From: Acorus gramineus
Lineage: Eukaryota; Streptophyta; Magnoliopsida; Acorales; Acoraceae
Assembly: GCA_030737835.1 (NCBI GenBank)
Contig: JAUJYN010000015.1
Coordinates: 1,184,954-1,248,953, forward strand
Reading direction: 5' to 3'
Length of the DNA: 64,000 nt
Below are positions 34,201-45,286 of this stretch, piece after piece. The number at the start of each line of letters is the position of its first letter. The first letter of the stretch is position 1. Below the pieces are notes generated by a model, which ran no database searches, was not told where the DNA came from, and saw only the letters and a list, made by a program, of their open reading frames with translations. The position numbers and the translations under genes are program-made.

Positions 34201-34931
34201 TGATCGATGTTGAAGGACATCGTTGGGCGATTGTCTAGATGTAGATGATCCAGTAGTGTTGAGTAGACCAGTAAATCCGGGTCTCTTCGACCGACGGTAT
34301 GGTCTCTAGACCAGTAAATCCGGATCTCTTCGACCGATGGTATGGTCTCTCCCCATAAGTCCCAAAATACTCCCTCCGGGAGTGAGGGTGGGGGTGAGGT
34401 TGGTCGCGCCGCTGCGTGACCCAGTTATCCATGGGTTTCTACCCATGTTTTCCTTAAAAGGAAATTGATTATGTATTGAACTGTAGAATGGTGATTGGTT
34501 TCCAGCCACTCACTGAGCTTGTAGCTCACCCCTCGCATACTGTTTCTTTTCAAGGGCAGTGTTGGGCGTGGAGCTGGAGCTTCCTGTGGCGTGGTCTTAT
34601 GGGCGTGGAGCGTTCTGCCGGCGGGTGGCGTGTGCGAGGCTGTCAGCATTCCTAGAGTCATTTTATGCTTTCTAAATCGTGCATGTGGCACAGGTTGTAT
34701 TTTCTTTGGTCTAGACTTGGCTTTCACAGGACATTGATTGTGTATTCGGGTCTGTAATAATGTTTTTGATTTATAGACATGTTATATATTATGCTTCCGC
34801 TTTTCAGTCAGTTATCATTATCTTGCTTTGCCGCCTTGTGTAGGGTTGTTGGTGTCCTTATTGACCTCAAGTATTGATAGCTGATATTTATTATTGCCAC
34901 GTCTCGGGGACTGCCGCCCTGGGGCGTGACA
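31255..34931 (+). mobile_element. Solo LTR nested in inverted orientation
   Basis: 3,677 bp, plus orientation, from TGTTGTGCCTGTGTCA to GGGGCGTGACA, flanked by TGAGA at 31250-31254 and 34932-34936. It sits inside an older, oppositely oriented copy of the same LTR. Modules in order: CT-rich leader, GC-rich island (32170-32740, with an 18-base G run near 32461), TATGCATG-rich segment, GAATTCTTGAGAATTC palindrome (near 33230), three diverged copies of a block with CTCCCCGGCGTTGGCT, CCCTCA-type arrays, and a conserved 3' end. Confidence 0.92.
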
Positions 34932-35303
34932 TGAGAGGAGGTAGAGAAAGGGGAAATCCAAAACAAAAACCATGGAGAGGTAGATCACAACCTTACCTCT
35001 CTTTTTCCCTTCAATGGCTTTCTAATTTTTCTTCTTCTACTAGCTCTAATGGAGGAAAAACAAGGAAGAGGGAGTGAGTGAGTGGAGAAGAGAAGAGAAG
35101 GGAAGGGGAGAGAAGATGAAGGGGGACGCCCACTTAAAGGCCACACACACACACACACACACTCACACACTTAGAAAATTAGGGTTTTTGGTGTTTGACT
35201 TTGAGTCAACCCAACCACACAAAAAACAAAACCATTTGACCAAGTCAATGGTCAAACTTGACTTGGTCAAAGTCCTCTTTGACTTGGTCAAGTCTCCCTT
35301 TGA

Positions 35304-36293
35304 TGGAGAAATTCATCCAAAAAGGTAGCAATTACTTCAAGACCGAGTCAAGGCTGATGAGCGTCGGCCCAGTCCCAAAGACAAGGTTCTTGAAGACATC
35401 GAACAGGTCCCGATAGATCCCCTTGACCCCGAGAAATACTTTCTCGTAGGGAGTTTACTCTCCGCAGAAGAGAGAAAAGAAATACTCGACCTCCTTGTCG
35501 AGAACAAGGACATCTTTGCCTGAAAGCCTCAAGACATGCCGGGGATCGACCCTGAGTTGGCAAGCCATTGGCTGTTCATCTTGCCCACCATCCGTCCTGT
35601 TTGACAGAAGCAACGTCAAATGGCCATAGTACACGCTGGAGCGGTACAAGACGAGGTGAACAAACTTCTAGCCGCTAGATTCATTCGCGAAGTACGACAC
35701 CTTGAGTGGCTGGCCAACACCGTGGTGGTTCCCAAGAAGAATAAGAAGTGGCGGGTCTGCGTGGACTTCACTGACCTGAATAGCGCATGTCCGAAGGACA
35801 GGTTCCCACTTCGAAAGATTCACCAGCTGGTGGACTCCTCATCGGGTAATGAACTAATGAGTTTCATGGATGCTTATTCAGACTACCACCAAATCCCAAT
35901 GTACGAGCCCGACCAGAAGAAGACAACGTTCATAACCCTTACGAGCATTTATTGCTATAAAGTAATGCCGTTCAGATTAAAGAACGCTGGGGCCACTTAT
36001 CAGAGGTTGGTGACTAAGATCTCCCAGCGTCAGATCGGAAAGACAGTTGAACTCTACATCGACGACATGATGGTCAAAAGCGAGCGCCGAGTTGACCACT
36101 TGACCCACATGGAAGAAGTATTCGCTGTGTTGTGTAAGTACCACCTCAAACAAAACGCGATGAAATGCTCGTTCGGAGTCACATCGGGCAAGTTTTTGGG
36201 GTATCTGACGACGCAAAAAAGTTTTGGGGTATCTCACATCGGGCAAGTCATGAATCGAAGCCATTCCTGACAAAATCAAGGCGATATTGGAGA
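35304..36293 (+). pseudogene. Tat-type reverse transcriptase fragment
   Basis: The segment begins in the linker before reverse transcriptase (VLEDIEQVPIDPLDPEKYF, then DMPGIDPELASHWL) with two stops, TGA after DIFA and TGA after TIRPV. From 35620 the frame is open: VNKLLAARFIREV, WRVCVDFTDLNSACPKD, SFMDAYSDYHQI (first catalytic Asp), FRLKNAGATYQRLV, and the active site as YIDDM rather than the usual YVDDM. It ends FGVTSGKFLGYL, after which a short direct repeat breaks the frame; the host frame (EAIPDKIKAILE) is then cut by an LTR at 36294. It is a separate copy from the element at 15880, which lacks this domain. Confidence 0.88.
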
Positions 36294-37598
36294 TGTCACG
36301 CCCCAGGGCGGTCTTTCCTAAGTCGTGGCAATATATAAAGTATCAACTATCAAGTACAAGAGGTCAACAATGACTCCAATAAATAACACACAAGCTGGCA
36401 AAGCAATGATAACTGATAACTCAACTGAAAAGCGGAAGCATAAAAAAATATCAATAAGTCTGTAAACAAAAAATATCATTACAGACTCGAATACACAATC
36501 AATGTCCTGTGAGAGCCAAGTCTAGTCCAAATAAAATACAACCTGTGCCACATGCACGATTTACAATACATAAAATGACTCTAAGACTGCTGACAGCCTC
36601 GCACTCGTCACCTGCTAGACAAAATGCTCCACGCACATAAGACCACGCCACAGGGAAGCTCCAGCTCCACGCCCAACACCACCCCTGTAAAAGAAACAGT
36701 ATGCGAGGGGTGAGCTACAAGCTCAGTGAGTGACTGTAAACCAATCACCATTATGTAGTTTAATGTTAAGGCAATTTCCTTTCAAAGAAAACATGGGTGG
36801 AAACCCAATGGATAACAAGGTCACGCAGTGGCGCGACCAACCTCACCCTCACCTTCACTCCCGGAGGGAGACTCTTGGGACTCTTGGGGAGAGACCATAC
36901 CGTTGGTCGAAGAGACGCGGAATTACTGGTCTACACAACACTACTGGATCATCTACATCGAGATAACTGCCCAACGATGTCTTTGAACATCGATACGTAA
37001 CCGGACCCAACAACTATGGGAACGGACAAAAACGAATGGGTCAAGCAGCGACGTGACTTCACCTCATCCTCACACTCACCCCTAAGGGTGACACAGGATT
37101 GTTGGAAGAAAACCATTTGTTCTACACCCTTCGTCATCCGGTAGCCCTCTACCGAGTTGCGTCTACCTGGTATACTCCCATGACCAGTACATCTGCCGAA
37201 TGCATTGGTAGTACCTACAGGTGGGAGCCCTCTGTCAGGACAGCTTTAACGTCGGGTAGCTTCAACGCGGATCCGAAGAAGGGGAGAACAATTCCACACT
37301 CGCAATATCATCCGGTAGCCCTCTCCCGCATAGCCTCTACCTGTCGGCCTTCCACGATCGATACATCAGCCAGATGTGTACCGCGATACGCATCGGTAGC
37401 ACCTACAAGTGGTGGCACCCAAACAGGACAGCTTCGACGCTGGGGTGTTTCGACGCACGACGATGTCAAGAGGAAGCACCACACGTTCGCAAAGCGAACC
37501 CTATCAGAAAGTCAACTACGCTCGATAATCACATATCGATGATATCGAATACTCTTGTACTCCCACACTGGTGCGTCGCTCAGACGCGAGGGGTTATC
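36294..37598 (-). mobile_element. Chromovirus LTR fragment
   Basis: It starts TGTCACGCCCCAGGGCGG right after GGAGA in Tat-type pol and follows the 17494 LTR for 1.3 kb. It stops at 37598 where element A begins. The remainder of this LTR was not found on the far side of element A, so the rest has been lost. Confidence 0.8.
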
Positions 37599-40500
37599 TG
37601 TCATGCCCCAGGGCCGGCCGACCCTGGGACGCGGCAGGTGTATATATGATATCAGTAACAAGAGTTCAATAACATACTCACACAACAGCTAAAAATGACT
37701 ACACAGATAGAAGCAGGGCTGACATGATATATACACCAAATCCGGAAGCTAAAAGACTGAATCTGTAATCAAAACATACTACAGACTCGATACATAATCA
37801 TATGTCCTGTGAAAGCCAATATATACAAAGACATCCAAATAATATACAAACACGTGCCCAAGCACGGAATATAATACATACAAGGACAAGGGATGCTGAT
37901 AGCCTCTGATACTCGCGGGACGTGGCGGTACTCCGCTACTGATGAAGTCCCTCGGGAAGCTCCTCCTCCAGATCCGACTCAGATGACACTGGAGAAAAAT
38001 ATTATGCGAGGGGTGAGCCACACGCTCAGTGAACAGCACGACCCATGCATCACAATTTATATTAACCACAACCAGATATTATTAATCCAAAATCACATTA
38101 CTCAAGCCACATAATGGCAACAACTCCACAAACCAGTGGGTCGCTACCGCCAACCTACTACACCCTCACCCTCACCCTCAATGGGTGACCAAGGATGTTG
38201 GGACTAATTACACAAAACCAGCGGGTCGCTACCGCCAACCCGCTACACCCTCACCCTCACCCTCAATGGGTGACCAAGGATATTGGGACTTACAATCCAG
38301 TGGGTCGCCACATCGCCGGCCCACCATACCCTCACCCTCACCCTCAATAGGTGACCTAGGCTCTTGGGACTGACTAGGCTGTTGGTCACCCTTGGTCCAC
38401 CGATAGTCTCTCCTCACTCCGTAGGTCGTTTGGCCACTCCCATGTTCAGCACAGTCCTTCTACCAAATCAGGAGGCGCCTACTAATGGGAGCCCCTGCAC
38501 GGGACAACCTTTCCAACGCCGAGGTAGTCTCTAAAGGATCCAACGAAGGGAACAGAACAGCCTATCCATCGCATATGATCCACTCGGATCTGCAGACAAC
38601 ACACCCTAACAACTCTAATGTCATGAATTCTTCAGAATTCCTCCAGGGCGCATAACCAAGATGCGGGGAACATGCATAATAGTTATGTCAAGGCTGGAAT
38701 ATTAACGGGGAAAGAATCCTTGGGAGGGCAGCGTGAGGTCCCGATATAGGACATCCCGACAACCAAACAAGGAACACGGAGTACCCTAGCCCGGGTCTCA
38801 CCGCTGTCCTCGCGAGGCCCCTCCCCTATGATATTCGCTAAGACAGGATAATATTCACATGCTCGCATTTTATTTGAATAAATAAACTAAATGGGAACAT
38901 GCATCGGTCGGGGCTTCCTAGCATGGAAACATGATAACAGGGTGCATGGTTCTTATACGGGTCCTAAGGGTATAAGTCCCTAGCATACAAAGTCTAGGGT
39001 GGCATGCATACTACAGATTATCATGCTTTCATAGCTTTTCATATTAACAGGTTAATATTTACTATGGTGCCCCAGGGGAGGACGGTACACGCCCAAGTGC
39101 ATGTAACGCCTCCCTACTGGGTTAGATCGTCCCACTCACCGAAGATCGGGTCGACCCGCGACCGTCCGTCGAGATCTGCAAGACAGTGCATCAACTAATG
39201 AGTAAAATCCTCAAATACTGCTAAACACTCAAAAATACACAAAACCCAAAATCAAACACCCAACACTCGGGCAAACGTGCATACGACCCGCACGCACGCT
39301 AGCCCGAGCCCTCCGGCAACCATCCGCACGGCCACCCGCCCCCGGATGCGCCGCCGCACCACTGCCCGCGTACCCAAGCGCACCGCCGGGCCCCTGCCCG
39401 CCGCCTGGACACGTCGCCTAGCCTCCTGGGTGCACCGCGCGCCCACTGCGCCCCAGCGCAGCAGCCCGCGCGCACCCCGCACACCTCGCGCTGGCCCGCG
39501 AGCACCCCGCACACCCTGCGCGCAGTGCCTCGCCCCGCGCGCACCCCGCGCTTACCTCCTGCCCCCTATCCGCGCGCACTCCGCGCGCACCTACCAGCCT
39601 CTACCCGCGCGCACCACGCGCGCACCACCCGCTCGCACCCACTGCACCGCGCGCACGCCTGCGCCTCAGCCCAGCGCCCGGTATCCGCGGCCCAGCACCC
39701 GACGCTCAGCGCCCAGCACCCGGGACCCTCACCCAGCGCCCACGTGCACGCCCGCGCAGCACGCACCCAGCGCGCCTGGCAGCACGCGCCCAGCGCGCCT
39801 GCCAGCCTGCGCGCGCTGCTGCCCGCGCTGTCTGCCTGCGCGCGTCGCCGAGTGGCCCGAGCACCGCTCGCCCTGCACGCCCAGCCACTGCCCGCCTGAT
39901 GCCCGAGCACCCCCTGCCGGCTGCCCGAGCATGGCCTGCCTTGCTCGCACAGCCCGCAGCCATCCTACCCGCATGCCTCCCTCTGCACCCCCCCGAGCGC
40001 AAGCCCGCGCGCGCGCACGCACTCGCGCGCCTGCTCCCAGCCTACCCGGCTAGCCCCCTCCCAGCGCGTCTAGCACGCCTGCGCACAGCACGCCCAGCCT
40101 GCTTGCAGCACCACCCGAGCGCACGCCGCGCGCACGCCTGCGCACACGCACAGGCGCGCCCGGCACCTGGTGCCCCAGCCTGCTGCGCCTGCTGCCTACT
40201 CTCCCGGAACAGCCTCCCAGCCTACCCGGACAGCCCAGCACCCCTACCCGAGCACCCAACCTCCTACCACCGGCCACCCCAAGGCCTCCGACCACCACCA
40301 CTGCCCTCCGACGGCCACCCACCGCCGCCGACCGCCTCCCAACCACAAATCCGACCTCCTAACAAGCACCTATGCAAGAAAAGAGGAGAAAGAGGGCTTA
40401 CCGAGGGGAAGAAGGGAAGTCCGGATGCTCTCCGCGCACCGAAACCTTTCCCCAAGGGCTTCCAACGCCCGGATCTCACTCGGCCTTCGAAACAGCCCAA

Positions 40501-40980
40501 AACAGAGGAGAAGAGAGGGGGGATGGAGGGGCAAAACTCGCCGGAATTCGAATTTGAAAGCACCGGGGTGTAGATCGGGACTTCCTATGCTTTAGGTTTT
40601 TAGGTTTGAGGGGTCTAGGGGGCTCAAAACTGAGAAAAGGAGAGAGGGGAGAGAGAGAAATCACTTGGTAGGGATGATGAATAGTGGTCAACCAATTTTT
40701 GATCACCCCTTATATAGCAAGTGACTTAAAAACCCGTATACGCCCCGGAACTGCGAAATTTCGGAAACGTTACCGGAATTCGATGAAATTTTCGTGAGAG
40801 GCCTAAAATGGCACCAGGACACCAAATATGCAGTTAGATTTCCAATCGGAGTCCTCTAACTCAGGACGATAGCTAACAGTCCAAAAATTAGCGGTTCCGA
40901 TCGAAAACCGAAAAAAAATGAAAAACTGCCAGAACGCTCCAACGGTTACCAGCAGGTTAAAAGTGACACATATATAACAT
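37599..40980 (-). repeat. Element A 3' LTR
   Basis: 3,382 bp from TGTCATGCCCCAGGG to GTGACACATATATAACA. It holds three tandem units of about 87 bp with CCCTCA arrays (38125-38370), the GAATTCTTCAGAATTC palindrome (near 38627) and the longest CpG/GpC-rich island of the window (39270-40270). Confidence 0.88.
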
Positions 40981-40995
40981 TCTTCCCCCCTTAGG
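40981..40995 (-). other. Element A polypurine tract
   Basis: Minus-strand AAGGGGGGAAGAA directly before the LTR start TGTTATATATGTGTCAC. The same tract precedes the 3' LTR of element B. Confidence 0.88.
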
Positions 40996-41039
40996 AAATT
41001 TTGTCCTCAAAATATGCAAAAACATCTAGGAGGGGAAAA

Positions 41040-41200
41040 GATGCGGATACGCGTCACACCTGGCATCCTTGAGCTCCCAAGTGTCCTCGACACCGGAACG
41101 GTGCTGCCATCGCACCTCGACCAACTGGACGGTCTTGGTGCAGAGCCTCCTCACGCGGCGGTCCATGATCACAATCGACTGCTCCACGAATGACTGTCCG
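41040..41200 (-). pseudogene. Integrase C-terminal chromodomain-like tail (A)
   Basis: Minus-strand FVEQSIVIMDRRVRRL, TKTVQLVEVRW and EDTWELKDA follow the chromodomain pattern found at the end of Tekay/Del integrases. In the family this module directs insertion to marked chromatin. It is cut off from the integrase core, which is deleted. Confidence 0.72.
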
Positions 41201-41204
41201 GCTC

Positions 41205-41635
41205 AGAGACGAGCGGCTCGAACGGGATGACGTGAGCAGGATCGTGGACACACCTTTACCCAACTGCGAACCCACCACTCCAAGACGGAGAGGTAAGAAT
41301 TGGCGCTGAGGTGAGCCTCCGATAAAACTCCAGGAAGCTCTCCTCGCAAGACGGGGACCACTCGAACCGGACATCCTTCCGAGTAAGGCGGTTAAGAGGA
41401 ACAGCTATCTTCGAGAGTCCCTCGTCAAGCTTCCTGCAATAACCCGCCAAACTTGGGAAGCTCCGAATCCTTGCGGGGTTCGACGGTCGACGCCAATTCG
41501 ACATAGCAAGCGTCTTACCCGGGTCCACAGATATTCCTTCACCACAATCACATAGCCCAGAAAGGCCACAAGCTCCATCCAAACTCGCACTTGATCCATC
41601 ACCAGCTGATGCTTCCAGGGTATCCCTTGACTGGG
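41205..41635 (-). pseudogene. Reverse transcriptase thumb/RNase H border (A)
   Basis: Minus-strand [40 protein letters not shown] and [19 protein letters not shown] form the well-conserved stretch between chromovirus reverse transcriptase and RNase H. The catalytic part is absent. A very similar fragment occurs in element B at 51130-51535. Confidence 0.85.
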
Positions 41636-42398
41636 AAAAGAAACCTTGGGAGAGCAGCATGAGGTCCCAATATAGGATACCCCGACAACCAAACAAGGAA
41701 CACGAAGTACCCTAGCTCGGGTCTCAACGCTGACCTCACGCGGCCCCTTAAACCAGAAAAGGAACACTAAAAGAAGACATCACTATCAAAGAACATTACC
41801 AACCTCACCGGATCATCTACATCTAGATAATCACCCACCGATATCCTTCAACCTCCATCTCAAGACCGGACCCAACATCCGTGGGAACGGTCGAACAACA
41901 ATTGGGTCACGAGGTGACGCGTCTTTGTCTCATCCACACCCTCACTCCCATCAGGAGACATATTGGGACTTTGGGAGAGACTTAGACTGTTCTTCACCCC
42001 TGGTCCACCGGTAGCCTCTCCTCCACACCGTAGGCCGCCTGGTCCGCTCCCACAATTCAGCACAGTCCGAAACCAAATCAGGAGGTGCCTACTGATGGGA
42101 GCCCTCTGTCAGGAAGGCCTCTCTAACGCTGAGGAGTCCCTACACTGGTCCAACGAAGGGGAGAACGATTCCACGCTCGCGACATCATCCATTAATCCAT
42201 TTCCGGGTTAGCCCCTACCTGGCATACTCCCACGATCAGTACCCCTCCGACTGCATCGGCGGTACCTACGGATGAGAGCCTCCTGCCAGGACGGCTACAA
42301 CCCGGCCTTTTAACTCGAACAACCCACTCCTTACCCGCTCAACGAGACATCACACACATGCTTAACCGCAATCAACACATATATTCATAGGGAGCTGG
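41636..42398 (-). repeat. LTR-derived segment inside element A
   Basis: Sequence of the family's own LTR (modules with ATCATCTACATCTAGATAAT, ACACCCTCACTCCC and CTCTGTCAGGA) lies between gag and pol where protease and reverse transcriptase should be. The pol-side junction is at TTGACTGGGAAAAGAAACC, the same as in element B (about 51536). Confidence 0.85.
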
Positions 42399-43778
42399 GA
42401 AAACAAAACATTACCTCGAACCATGACGCCCGAAACCTGCGCCTCCTCAGCCGAAAGCGCTGCAACTCTGCCTTGAACAAACTGCGGCTGAGGAGCAGGG
42501 GCACGCCTCGCCGGCTGCACTGGCTGCCTCCACTGGTCAACTCGACCATCCTGTGGCTGCTGCTGACGTGGAAGCTGCTGCTGCAAGAACTGTGGCTGCT
42601 GAGGTAGCACTCGGGGTCGGCCAGCATCAGGGCAATTGTATCTGATATGCCCGATGCGCTGACAATGGAAACAGCGCCGCCTCTCCGGCTGCATGGACTG
42701 GATGGGAACTGCCGCAATGGGTGCCGGATCCCACACTGGCACCACATCAGCTGGAGGAGAGGCAGCCACTGACTGATCAAAACGGGGCCTCCTCCTCTTG
42801 CGCTGCCCCTGGTCCCGACTCCCGGAAGGACCCTGATCTGCAGATGGGGTCGGAACCCTCACGAGGATCCCGAGGTCTCGCTCGACTGTCTTCGCTCGAG
42901 ACACCAAGTCTGAGAACCTCGAGAAAGCCTGGGAGGAGACATGCACCCGAATGGCGCTGCAGAGACCAAGCTCGAAACGGCGGCACCTCGCCTCTTCGTC
43001 CATCACCAAGGCTGGAGCGAATCTGGATAGCCTCGTGAAGCGCGTGGAGTAGTCGGCGACAGACATAGAGCCCTGCGTCAACCGCTCAAACTCCTGCATC
43101 ACGATCTGCCGCGCCGAGAACGGGAAGTACTCCTCCAGGAAATACCTCCGGAATCCGCCCAAGAAAGCTGCTCCAATCCCTCGGGGATGTCCACCACTCG
43201 GGTAGCCCACCAATCGGCAGCGCTACCCTTCAGCATGAAGGTGGCCAGGGAGACTCGCTGGCGATCGGTGCAAAGCATGGTCGAGAAGATCACCTCCATC
43301 AACCATCGCTCTGGGGCAAGGGGATCCGCTGTCTGGCCATAGAACTCAGGAGGATGGAGCTTTAGAAAGGCTGCGAGGCCACTCTGCTGCACCGCACTGC
43401 AGCCTCTAGCCCCACCTCCCTCGCCAGGGGATCCTGAACTCTCGCCGCTGGAATCGCCACGGGGACTGGGGGTACTTCGGGTACCGCAGGCGGATCTGCC
43501 ACCAAGGGGACCTGTGGAACTGCATCACGGGCCGCCCTCAGCTCCTGGATCTCCCGCGCCTGCTCTGCTAACACTCTGGTCTGGGCCTCCAGTGCCCTGG
43601 TCTGAGTCTCCACTAAATCCGCTAACCGAGCGAACGCACGTTCCCATGCGGGAGGCTCCTGCGCCGATCCTGGCCTCACAGCCGTGGACTCTCCAGTAGC
43701 ATCCTCGCCTCTAGTAGGTCCGGAAACCTCCAAAGGTCGAGAGGGACCATGTCCGCGCCGTCCTCTGCGAGGAGGCAT
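42399..43778 (-). pseudogene. Chromovirus gag (A)
   Basis: Starts MPPRRGRRGHGPSRPLE with a probable coiled coil (LVETQTRALEAQTRVLAEQA). The capsid block follows in a second frame (FLKLHPPEFYGQTADPLAPERW) and a third (YFPFSARQIVMQEFERLTQGSMSVADYSTRFTRL, in pieces). A CCHC zinc knuckle, CFHCQRIGHIRYNC, is intact. A Gln-rich tail leads to VMVRGNVLFSQLP, just before protease, where LTR-derived sequence takes over. Two frameshifts (near 43385 and 43160) break the frame. Gag would form the particle; ATG 43778 is about 120 bases after the LTR. Confidence 0.88.
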
Positions 43779-43880
43779 ATCAGCAACCTAAGAAAACCAG
43801 ACACTAGGATCAGAATACACATATAGCAATCCTAGGACTCATCTCTACGAAAAGAGGACCATTGGCTCTGACAGGACCAG

Positions 43881-43894
43881 GCTCTGATAACAAC
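43881..43894 (-). other. Element A primer-binding site
   Basis: Minus-strand GTTGTTATCAGAGC, three bases after the LTR plus a short A run. It matches the tRNA-Met site GTTGGTATCAGAGC of element B except for one base. Confidence 0.85.
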
Positions 43895-43897
43895 TTT

Positions 43898-44343
43898 TGT
43901 CACGCCCCAGGGCCGGCCGACCCCGGGACGCGGCAAGTGTATATATGATATCAGTAACAAGAGTTCAATAACATACTCACACAATAGCTAAAATGACGAC
44001 ACAGACAAGCAGGGCTGACATGATATATACACCAAATGCGGAAGCTAAAAGACTGAATCTGTAATCAAAACATACTACAGACTCGATACATAATCATATG
44101 TCCTGTGAGAGTCAATATATACAAAGACATCCAAATAATACACAAACACGTGCCCAAGCACAACCCATGCATCACAATTATATTAACCACCAGAAAATTT
44201 TATGGGTAGTACAAAACGGTACCAGGACCCATAATATGTAGTTAGATTTCCAATCGGAGTACTCCAACTCCCGCAAGTAGCTAAAAACCAAAATTTTAGC
44301 AACTCCGATAAAAAAAAAGGCTCCAAATGACACTGGCATAACA
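43898..44343 (-). repeat. Element A 5' LTR, internally deleted
   Basis: It begins TGTCACGCCCCAGGGCCGGCC and closely follows the 3' LTR for about 265 bases, then jumps to the other LTR end (CAAATGACACTGGCATAACA). About 2.9 kb is missing, including the CpG-rich island. Confidence 0.82.
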
Positions 44344-45286
44344 GCTCCGGTCGAGTGAGGAGAGACTCTAGGTTGCAGAGATGAGGGCACAAGAGCTTGA
44401 GGAGAGGGAGAGGGCGGTCGAGGATTGATCGAGAGGGGTGGAGGGTCATCCTCATCAGAGGTTGGAGAGGAGGAACCGAGATATCCAACAAGTCCACCTC
44501 TGGGAAGCCACCATGAGGGGGAAGTTGGTCAGTTGAGGATCCATGACGGAGGCGTATCTTGACCTTCTTCCTCTTGAGTTTGACCACTCGTTCTCTACCT
44601 CCATAGCCACCGGAGCTACCTTCAGTTGAGCTTCTCGCCCATCAGTGACTCGGAGTCGTGGGATATACACGTGGGCCGCTTCTTCAGTGAGGGAGACTTC
44701 TGTGGCTCAGAATGTTCCCGAGGTCTAGTCTTCTCTTCAGCTACCACCGCCTTCTCAGCCAAGTCAGGATGTGCCTTCTACTCAGCCTCCCACTAATGAT
44801 GATAATACTTCGAGGTATAGTTGTAGTGTCTTGGTTTTGATAGAAGAATTGTATATATGGAGGAATTCGTGCTTTTGTTTTTTTTTATGACCCATGTAAT
44901 TATTTTAATGATGCATAGCTCAAGACACTTGGAGTTGGAGCTTTGGTAGACCTATCTCTTCTCTTTCTTTTATAAAGACTTTCTTTTGTGTATGTCTTTT
45001 ATGTTTTTATGTTTTTTATGGGACAAATTTTTTTGGCTTTTCACATGCATGGTTTTGTGTAATTAACATGGATGTTTTTAGTGTTTGAAAGGTCTTTTAA
45101 TTTAGGTGGATGTGTATGCGTGTGCGAATGAATAATTTTGGTTTCATAAGCTAGATTTATGGATGAACGTATGATTTTGAAATACAGTTGTCTTGGAATG
45201 GTATTCATACAGGTTTTGTGAGTGTTCATGTGTATGAAATGCGTATATGCAGGTTTAGGAAGGAAATGTGTCTCACGGGTATAGAA
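44344..45286 (+). other. Unassigned coding-like sequence
   Basis: About 940 bp between elements A and B that matches no other repeat in the window. The plus frame from 44344 has only five stops in some 170 codons and reads MRAQELEERERAVED, then a Ser/Pro/Gln-rich tail (QLPPPSQPSQDVPSTQPP), as in a degraded gene or element. From about 44820 it is AT-rich. It may be contiguous with 53086 and 58665, since element B appears to be inserted between. I do not recognise the product. Confidence 0.45.

Larger units (their letters stand above)
29918..35303 (-). mobile_element. Chromovirus LTR, truncated, split by a nested LTR
   Basis: Segments 29918-31254 and 34932-35303. It starts TGTCACGCCCCAAGGCGG. 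Some 1.3 kb of LTR is missing shortly after the start; at that point a foldback element is found (29979-30247). A nested solo LTR of the same family occupies 31255-34931. After it the LTR resumes (CATGAGAGGAGG) and is cut at about 35303 in the W-box region, where it is fused to Tat-type pol sequence. The CpG-rich island is at about 30630-31010. Confidence 0.82.
37599..44343 (-). mobile_element. Element A: defective Tekay/Del chromovirus
   Basis: On the minus strand: 5' LTR (43898-44343), primer site (43881-43894), gag (42399-43778), an LTR-derived segment (41636-42398), a reverse transcriptase C-terminal fragment (41205-41635), a chromodomain-like tail (41040-41200), a polypurine tract (40981-40995) and the 3' LTR (37599-40980). 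Protease, most of reverse transcriptase and integrase are missing. The two LTRs are nearly identical where both exist, so the insertion may be fairly young despite its deletions. The left flank TTATC is not repeated on the right, so later rearrangement is likely. Confidence 0.85.

Noticed and set aside
39277-40573. Long ORFs (258 and 224 codons) rich in Ala, Arg, Pro and Thr
   Set aside because: They lie in a CpG/GpC-rich LTR island where stop codons are rare on all frames. Equally long frames overlap on both strands and in other LTR copies, and none has domain structure.
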